Origin: Betaproteobacteria bacterium | Lineage (GTDB): Bacteria > Pseudomonadota > Gammaproteobacteria > Burkholderiales > Eutrophovitaceae | Direction of reading: 5' to 3' | NCBI GenBank assembly: GCA_020346185.1 | Contig: CP070775.1 | Coordinates: forward strand, 3,432,299 to 3,471,915 | Length of the DNA: 39,617 nucleotides | In this document: piece after piece, positions 35,919 to 39,617 of the stretch | Numbering within the stretch: the stretch's first letter is position 1 | Layout: every line of letters begins with the position of its first letter | Notes under the pieces: model-generated | The model's database searches: none | What the model saw: only the letters and a program-made list of their open reading frames with translations | Told to the model about the DNA's origin: nothing | Position numbers and translations under genes: made by a program

Positions 35919-36905
35919 GTGAATACATTGAGAAAATGGTTGTTTGGTTCGTTGCTTTTCGCAGCGATGGCGGCGACGAGTATCGCGTTTGCGGCTGACA
36001 ATTTCGTCAGGCAGGACGTCACATTCACGAGCGTCGGCAAGAAGCTGGTCGGTTGGCTCTACGTTCCGAAAGGCGTGAGGCAGGACGAAAAGCGGCCGAC
36101 CATCGTCATGGCGCACGGCTGGACTGCGGTCAAGGAAATGTATCTCGATAAGTACGCCGAGAAGTTTGCCAACGGCGGCTTTGTGGTACTGGTGTTCGAT
36201 TACCGCAACTTTGGCGGCAGTGAGGGTGAGCCGCGCCATCACATCGACCCGCACATGCAGCACGAGGATTACAAGAATGCGATCACCTGGGCCGGATTGC
36301 AGCCAATGGTCGATGCCAGCCGCATTGGCATCTGGGGTTCATCCTACAGCGGCGGACATGTGATTTATCTTGCCGCCCACGACCGGCGGGTCAAGTGCGC
36401 GGTAGCGCAGGTTCCGCTGGCCAACGGCATCGAGAATTTTCGCCGTCTGGTGAGGGCAGACCACTTTCCCGGCACGCAGGCCTGGCTGGCGGCGGATCGC
36501 GTCGAGGAGTACACAACCGGCAAGGTCAACTACCTGCCGGTCGTTGCCGAGCAAGGTCAACCCGCCGGGCTTCCGACGCAGGATTCTTATGACTGGTTCA
36601 TGGATACCTGGAAGAAGCGGGCGCCCGCGTGGGAAAACCGCCAGACGATACGCTCGTTGGAGCTGGCTCTGGAGTACAACCCCGGCGCGAGCATTCATTT
36701 GATTTCGCCGACGCCATTCATGATGATCGTTGCCGAAAACGATACGCTCACGCCGACCGATCTGGCGATCGAAGCGTTCGAGCGTGCCCGGGCCCCGAAA
36801 CGGCTCGAGATCATCCCGGGCGGGCACTTCGATGCGTATGTGAAAGGGTTCGATCGCTCGTCGACGCCCGCGCTGGAGTGGTTCCAACAGCACCTGATGA
36901 AATGA
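35919..36905 (+). CDS. Exported alpha/beta hydrolase
   Basis: A 328-residue hydrolase with a Sec signal peptide (KW, hydrophobic LFGSLLFAAMAATSIAF, cleavage likely after AFA near residue 25), so probably periplasmic or secreted. The alpha/beta fold shows MAHGWTA (oxyanion region), FDYRNFGGSEGEP, the nucleophile loop GSSYSGG at 140-146 (S142) and the catalytic GGHFDAY (H303). The layout resembles dienelactone-hydrolase/acetyl-xylan-esterase-like and YcjY-type proteins. The start is GTG at 35919 with AGGAGG ten bases upstream. It follows the Baeyer-Villiger monooxygenase and might hydrolyse an ester it forms, but the two are in different compartments if the signal is real. A strong hairpin follows the stop. 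Confidence 0.88.
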   Translation: MNTLRKWLFGSLLFAAMAATSIAFAADNFVRQDVTFTSVGKKLVGWLYVPKGVRQDEKRPTIVMAHGWTAVKEMYLDKYAEKFANGGFVVLVFDYRNFGGSEGEPRHHIDPHMQHEDYKNAITWAGLQPMVDASRIGIWGSSYSGGHVIYLAAHDRRVKCAVAQVPLANGIENFRRLVRADHFPGTQAWLAADRVEEYTTGKVNYLPVVAEQGQPAGLPTQDSYDWFMDTWKKRAPAWENRQTIRSLELALEYNPGASIHLISPTPFMMIVAENDTLTPTDLAIEAFERARAPKRLEIIPGGHFDAYVKGFDRSSTPALEWFQQHLMK

Positions 36906-36912
36906 CCTATCG

Positions 36913-36939
36913 CCCGCGCCGGTTATGCACCGGCGCGGG
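36913..36939. terminator. Strong GC hairpin between convergent genes
   Basis: Perfect 10-base inverted repeat (cccgcgccgg at 36913-36922 and ccggcgcggg at 36930-36939) around a seven-base loop, just after the stop of the exported hydrolase and adjoining the stop codon of the convergent PNPOx-fold gene. It can serve both strands, but no T-run follows, so termination may rely on stem strength or Rho. Confidence 0.6.
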
Positions 36940-37551
36940 TTAAAGATCGGTCTCGTAGCGCGAATGTACCGCCGCGTCGAATTCGTCGATCCTTTGTTTC
37001 TCGAGTCCGCCGCGTTGCGCGATTTCCTTGCCGAAGGAAATGTTGATTGTTTCCGGCCAGGTGCCGGGTTTCCACAGCTCGGCGCGCAGGAGAGCTTTTG
37101 CGCAGTGGAAGTACGCCGCGTCGATTTCGACGCGGGTAACGAGCAGCGCAGGCGAACCGCGTGCAGAGAACTTCCGACACACAGCCGCGTCATCGTCCAG
37201 TTTGGCGCGGCCTTCGATGCGCAGTGTCTCGCATGTCCCCGGTACCAGAAAGACAAGCCCCACCTTCGGGTTGCTCAGAATGTTTTCCAGCGAGAACGCC
37301 AGTTTGTTGCCCTTGCGCTCGGGAATGACAATGGTGTGATCGTTTTCGATGCGGACGAATCCGGCGGCATCGCCTTTGGGCGAGACTTGTGCTTGGCTGT
37401 TCTTATTGCAAGTTGCCAGGAACAGCATCGGCGAGCGCGCAATGAAGTCGCGGGCCGCTGCGTTCAGGTCACGATGAATCTTCAGGCGAACCAGTTCGTT
37501 CGGCTCGCCGATCAGTTCCCGCAACCGGTGTATGGAATTAATAGGAGCCAT
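36940..37551 (-). CDS. Pyridoxamine 5'-phosphate oxidase-fold (FMN-binding) protein
   Basis: A 203-residue protein of the pyridoxamine-phosphate-oxidase-like split-barrel family, close to the MSMEG_1061 type. Typical segments are SPMLFLATCNKNSQAQVSPKGD near 40-61, IPERKGNKLAFSLENIL, KVGLVFLVPGTCETLRIEGRA and, near the C-terminus, ALLRAELWKP. Members bind FMN or F420 and act on diverse substrates, and true PNP oxidase residues are not evident. The ATG has no strong ribosome binding site. It lies 60 bases downstream of mmsA, and a small hairpin sits between them. It ends at the shared GC hairpin. Confidence 0.86.
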   Translation of the reverse strand: MAPINSIHRLRELIGEPNELVRLKIHRDLNAAARDFIARSPMLFLATCNKNSQAQVSPKGDAAGFVRIENDHTIVIPERKGNKLAFSLENILSNPKVGLVFLVPGTCETLRIEGRAKLDDDAAVCRKFSARGSPALLVTRVEIDAAYFHCAKALLRAELWKPGTWPETINISFGKEIAQRGGLEKQRIDEFDAAVHSRYETDL

Positions 37552-37576
37552 CGGGGCGAGCGAGGCGTGAGGCCTT

Positions 37577-37597
37577 AGGTGCGTAGTGGAAGCACCT
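37577..37597 (-). terminator. Small hairpin between mmsA and the PNPOx-like gene
   Basis: A six-base stem (aggtgc at 37577-37582 and gcacct at 37592-37597, nine-base loop) lies 15 bases after the mmsA stop codon in its direction of transcription. No T-run follows. It could be a weak terminator or an RNA-stability hairpin. Confidence 0.3.
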
Positions 37598-37611
37598 CGC
37601 GTCAGACTTCC

Positions 37612-39138
37612 CTATTTCATTGTCGGCATGACGAACTCGGCGCCTTTGCGAATGCCGGTTGGCCAGCGCGTCGTAATCGTCTTGAGATGGGTATAGAAGC
37701 GCACGCCTTCGGGCCCATAGGCGTAATGGTCGCCGAACAGGGAGCGTTTCCAGCCGCCGAAGCTGTGGAACGCCATTGGCACCGGAATCGGCACGTTGAT
37801 GCCGATCATGCCGATCTGGATACGGGTGGAGAATTCGCGGGCAACGTCACCGTCGCGTGTATAAAGTGATACACCATTTCCGAATTCATGATCGTTCACC
37901 AGTTTGACCGCCGATTCGAAATCCGGCACGCGCACGATCGACAGCACCGGCCCGAAGATCTCTTCCTTGTAGATGGTCATGTCCGATTTGACGTTGTCAA
38001 ACAGGCAGCCGCCGAGAAAGAAACCGCTTTCGTGACCCTCGACCTTGAGTCCGCGGCCATCCACCACCAGTGTCGCGCCTTCTTCAACACCTTTGTCGAC
38101 GTAGCCGGTGACTTTGTCGAGATGTTGTTTGGTGACCAGCGGTCCCATGTCGGGGTCACCGACGGCACCATTGTTGATTTTCAGCGACGCCGCACGTTCG
38201 GCAAGTTTTTCCACCAGTTTGTCAGCAATATCGCCAACAACGACACCGACGGAAATCGCCATGCAACGCTCACCGGCTGATCCGTAGGCGGCACCGATGA
38301 GTCCGTCGACCGCTTGATCGAGATCGGCGTCCGGCATGACAACGAGATGATTCTTGGCGCCGCCGAGAGCCTGCACGCGTTTGCCGGCGGCAGTGCCGGT
38401 TCGGTAGACGTACTCCGCGATCGGTGTCGAGCCGACGAAACTGATCGCCGCGACGCGCGAATCATTGAGCAGGGTATCAACGGCGACCTTGTCGCCATGT
38501 ACCACGTTGAGTACGCCGTCGGGCAGGCCGGCTTCCTTCAACAAATTTGCGAGATGGATGCTTGCTGACGGATCGCGTTCGGAAGGTTTGAGCACGAAGG
38601 TATTGCCGCAGGCGATCGAGACCGGGAACATCCACATCGGCACCATCACCGGAAAGTTGAACGGGGTAATGCCGGCGCACACACCAAGCGGTTGCCGTAC
38701 CGAGTAGCTGTCGATACCGGTACCGATTTGCTCGGTGTATTCGCCCTTGAGAAGTTGCGGAATACCGCAGGCGAACTCGACCACCTCGAGACCGCGAATG
38801 ACTTCACCGCGTGCATCGGAGTGTACTTTGCCGTGCTCGCTGGTGATGATGGCGGCGAGCTTGTCCAGGTCGCGCTCGAGCAGTTCCTTGAACTTGAACA
38901 TCACGCGCGCGCGCTTCAGCGGCGGCGTGGCAGCCCAGCCCGGAAAAGCCTTGTGCGCAGCTTCGATGGCCGCGGCGACTTCGGCTTCGGTGGCAAAGGC
39001 GACACGGCTGGCGACTTCGCCCAGCGCCGGGTTGTAGACATCGCCAAATCGATCACTTGTCCCGTTCATTTCCTTGCCGTTGACGAAATGGTTGATTGCG
39101 CGAGGCAGGACAGTTTCCTTGCTTGCGGGTTTGTTCAT
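37612..39138 (-). CDS. mmsA: Methylmalonate-semialdehyde dehydrogenase (CoA-acylating)
   Basis: A 508-residue aldehyde dehydrogenase of the MmsA/IolA type, which turns methylmalonate semialdehyde (from valine or thymine) into propionyl-CoA, or malonate semialdehyde into acetyl-CoA, with NAD and CoA. Landmarks are the N-terminal [28 protein letters not shown] (157-172), [11 protein letters not shown] (183-193), [18 protein letters not shown] with the Gly-Gly-Ala-Lys characteristic of this subfamily in place of the usual catalytic Glu, and the catalytic C292 in GERCMA. GAGAGGA five bases before ATG supports the start. Length and motifs are standard for MmsA. The M81 peptidase gene precedes it on the same strand by about 70 bases. 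Confidence 0.94.
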   Translation of the reverse strand: MNKPASKETVLPRAINHFVNGKEMNGTSDRFGDVYNPALGEVASRVAFATEAEVAAAIEAAHKAFPGWAATPPLKRARVMFKFKELLERDLDKLAAIITSEHGKVHSDARGEVIRGLEVVEFACGIPQLLKGEYTEQIGTGIDSYSVRQPLGVCAGITPFNFPVMVPMWMFPVSIACGNTFVLKPSERDPSASIHLANLLKEAGLPDGVLNVVHGDKVAVDTLLNDSRVAAISFVGSTPIAEYVYRTGTAAGKRVQALGGAKNHLVVMPDADLDQAVDGLIGAAYGSAGERCMAISVGVVVGDIADKLVEKLAERAASLKINNGAVGDPDMGPLVTKQHLDKVTGYVDKGVEEGATLVVDGRGLKVEGHESGFFLGGCLFDNVKSDMTIYKEEIFGPVLSIVRVPDFESAVKLVNDHEFGNGVSLYTRDGDVAREFSTRIQIGMIGINVPIPVPMAFHSFGGWKRSLFGDHYAYGPEGVRFYTHLKTITTRWPTGIRKGAEFVMPTMK

Positions 39139-39209
39139 TGTTTCCTCTCATTCAGAGCTGTGTTGATCTGCGCGATGCGCGTTCGCTGCGCGCCCGAACC
39201 GGCTACGGT

Positions 39210-39617
39210 TTACTTTTTTTGCGCGGCTAACGGCGCAGTTTCAGATAACGGCGAAATCTCGAACTGTTCGTCTAGTGGGTAAATGGGCCGGCGCAGGTGT
39301 TCGTAATTGAACATGCGCCAGTCGGACGAACCAACGCCGACACCGTCACAATAGACCATGTCCTTGGCAATCGGTATGAACACCGGGCGGAAGTACATGC
39401 GCGATTTCAGCAACAGGTATTTCTTGCGGGTCGGGTCGATGCCAACGCTGGTGAATACGCCGCGATCCCAAGGTTCCTGCAAGCGTTCGGTAATCACGAT
39501 CTCGGCGGAGCCGGTATCGAATACGACGGTGCGGCCCATCAAGGCGCGCACACCGGTGAATTGCGGCCCGGTAATGGTGTACTCACCATCGGTAATGGCG
39601 CGAACCACACCGGTCAG
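39210..39617 (-). CDS. M81 family metallopeptidase (MlrC-like), C-terminal part (runs off right edge)
   Basis: The last 136 codons of a gene whose start lies beyond the right edge. The reading frame is open up to base 39617, so no start is assigned. The sequence matches the C-terminal domain of M81/MlrC-like metallopeptidases (microcystinase C family). Segments include YTITGPQFTGV, MGRTVVFDTG, and the terminal GVGSSDWRMFNYEHLRRPIYPLD. The zinc-binding N-terminal part is outside the window. The gene is followed by mmsA 72 bases later on the same strand. Many such proteins in non-cyanotoxin degraders have unknown amide substrates. Confidence 0.8.
   Translation of the reverse strand: MTGVVRAITDGEYTITGPQFTGVRALMGRTVVFDTGSAEIVITERLQEPWDRGVFTSVGIDPTRKKYLLLKSRMYFRPVFIPIAKDMVYCDGVGVGSSDWRMFNYEHLRRPIYPLDEQFEISPLSETAPLAAQKK

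Noticed and set aside
36339..37256. 305-codon minus-strand open frame
   Set aside because: It runs antisense through the exported hydrolase and overlaps the PNPOx-like gene in another frame. Its composition is Arg/Ser-rich and it would span the shared hairpin.

Overview
The window is one contiguous stretch of proteobacterial-type DNA of moderately high GC. It carries about 25 intact or near-intact genes and an unusual number of broken ones. A YcgR-type PilZ flagellar brake protein, a PrkA-YeaH-SpoVR operon, a methylmalonate-semialdehyde dehydrogenase and many oxidoreductases, hydrolases and SDR enzymes suggest a free-living, metabolically versatile, probably motile beta- or gammaproteobacterium. 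I cannot place it more precisely. There are no rRNA or tRNA genes, no CRISPR array and no intact mobile element.

Layout from left to right. (a) 1-5632, minus strand: the start of a small membrane protein cut by the window edge, a lipoprotein with two phospholipase-D motifs, and a compact set of three enzymes (SDR, metallo-beta-lactamase-fold hydrolase, old yellow enzyme). (b) 5865-7030: a decayed DUF4143-type ATPase and a scrap of another SDR gene. (c) 7354-12282, plus strand: a candidate catabolic operon of GMC flavin oxidoreductase, M20 peptidase/amidase, amidohydrolase and TfdA-like dioxygenase, closed by a hairpin. (d) 12436-16832: YcgR, a Nudix-MBL fusion protein, a 3'-truncated CMD/AhpD-like gene running antisense into it, and an MFS transporter. 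(e) 16891-20063: an alpha/beta hydrolase, a badly decayed NAD-dependent epimerase, an aspartoacylase-like deacylase and an IS3 transposase relic. (f) 20406-25135, minus strand: the prkA-yeaH-spoVR stress operon. (g) 25136-26253: about 1.1 kb with no recognisable gene. (h) 26254-33739: an orphan molybdopterin oxidoreductase, panE-like ketopantoate reductase, a frameshifted GNAT acyltransferase (hemolysin/OlsB type), an exported rhodanese, an SDR, a broken AbrB-type antitoxin with traces of a lost Doc-like toxin, and a beta-hydroxyacid dehydrogenase. (i) 34161-39617: a Baeyer-Villiger-type monooxygenase followed by an exported alpha/beta hydrolase, then on the minus strand a PNPOx-fold protein, mmsA, and the 3' end of an MlrC-like M81 metallopeptidase that leaves the window.

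The two plausible metabolic units are the plus-strand cluster at 7354-12282 (oxidation, amide or peptide cleavage, amidohydrolysis, 2-oxoglutarate-dependent hydroxylation) and the monooxygenase/esterase pair at 34161-36905. Their substrates cannot be read from sequence. I found no system that is convincingly new. The most informative unusual signal is decay: at least seven genes or gene scraps are broken by frameshifts, a lost start codon, an internal stop or truncation. They sit beside intact metabolic genes, and several could be missed or mis-called as short hypothetical genes.
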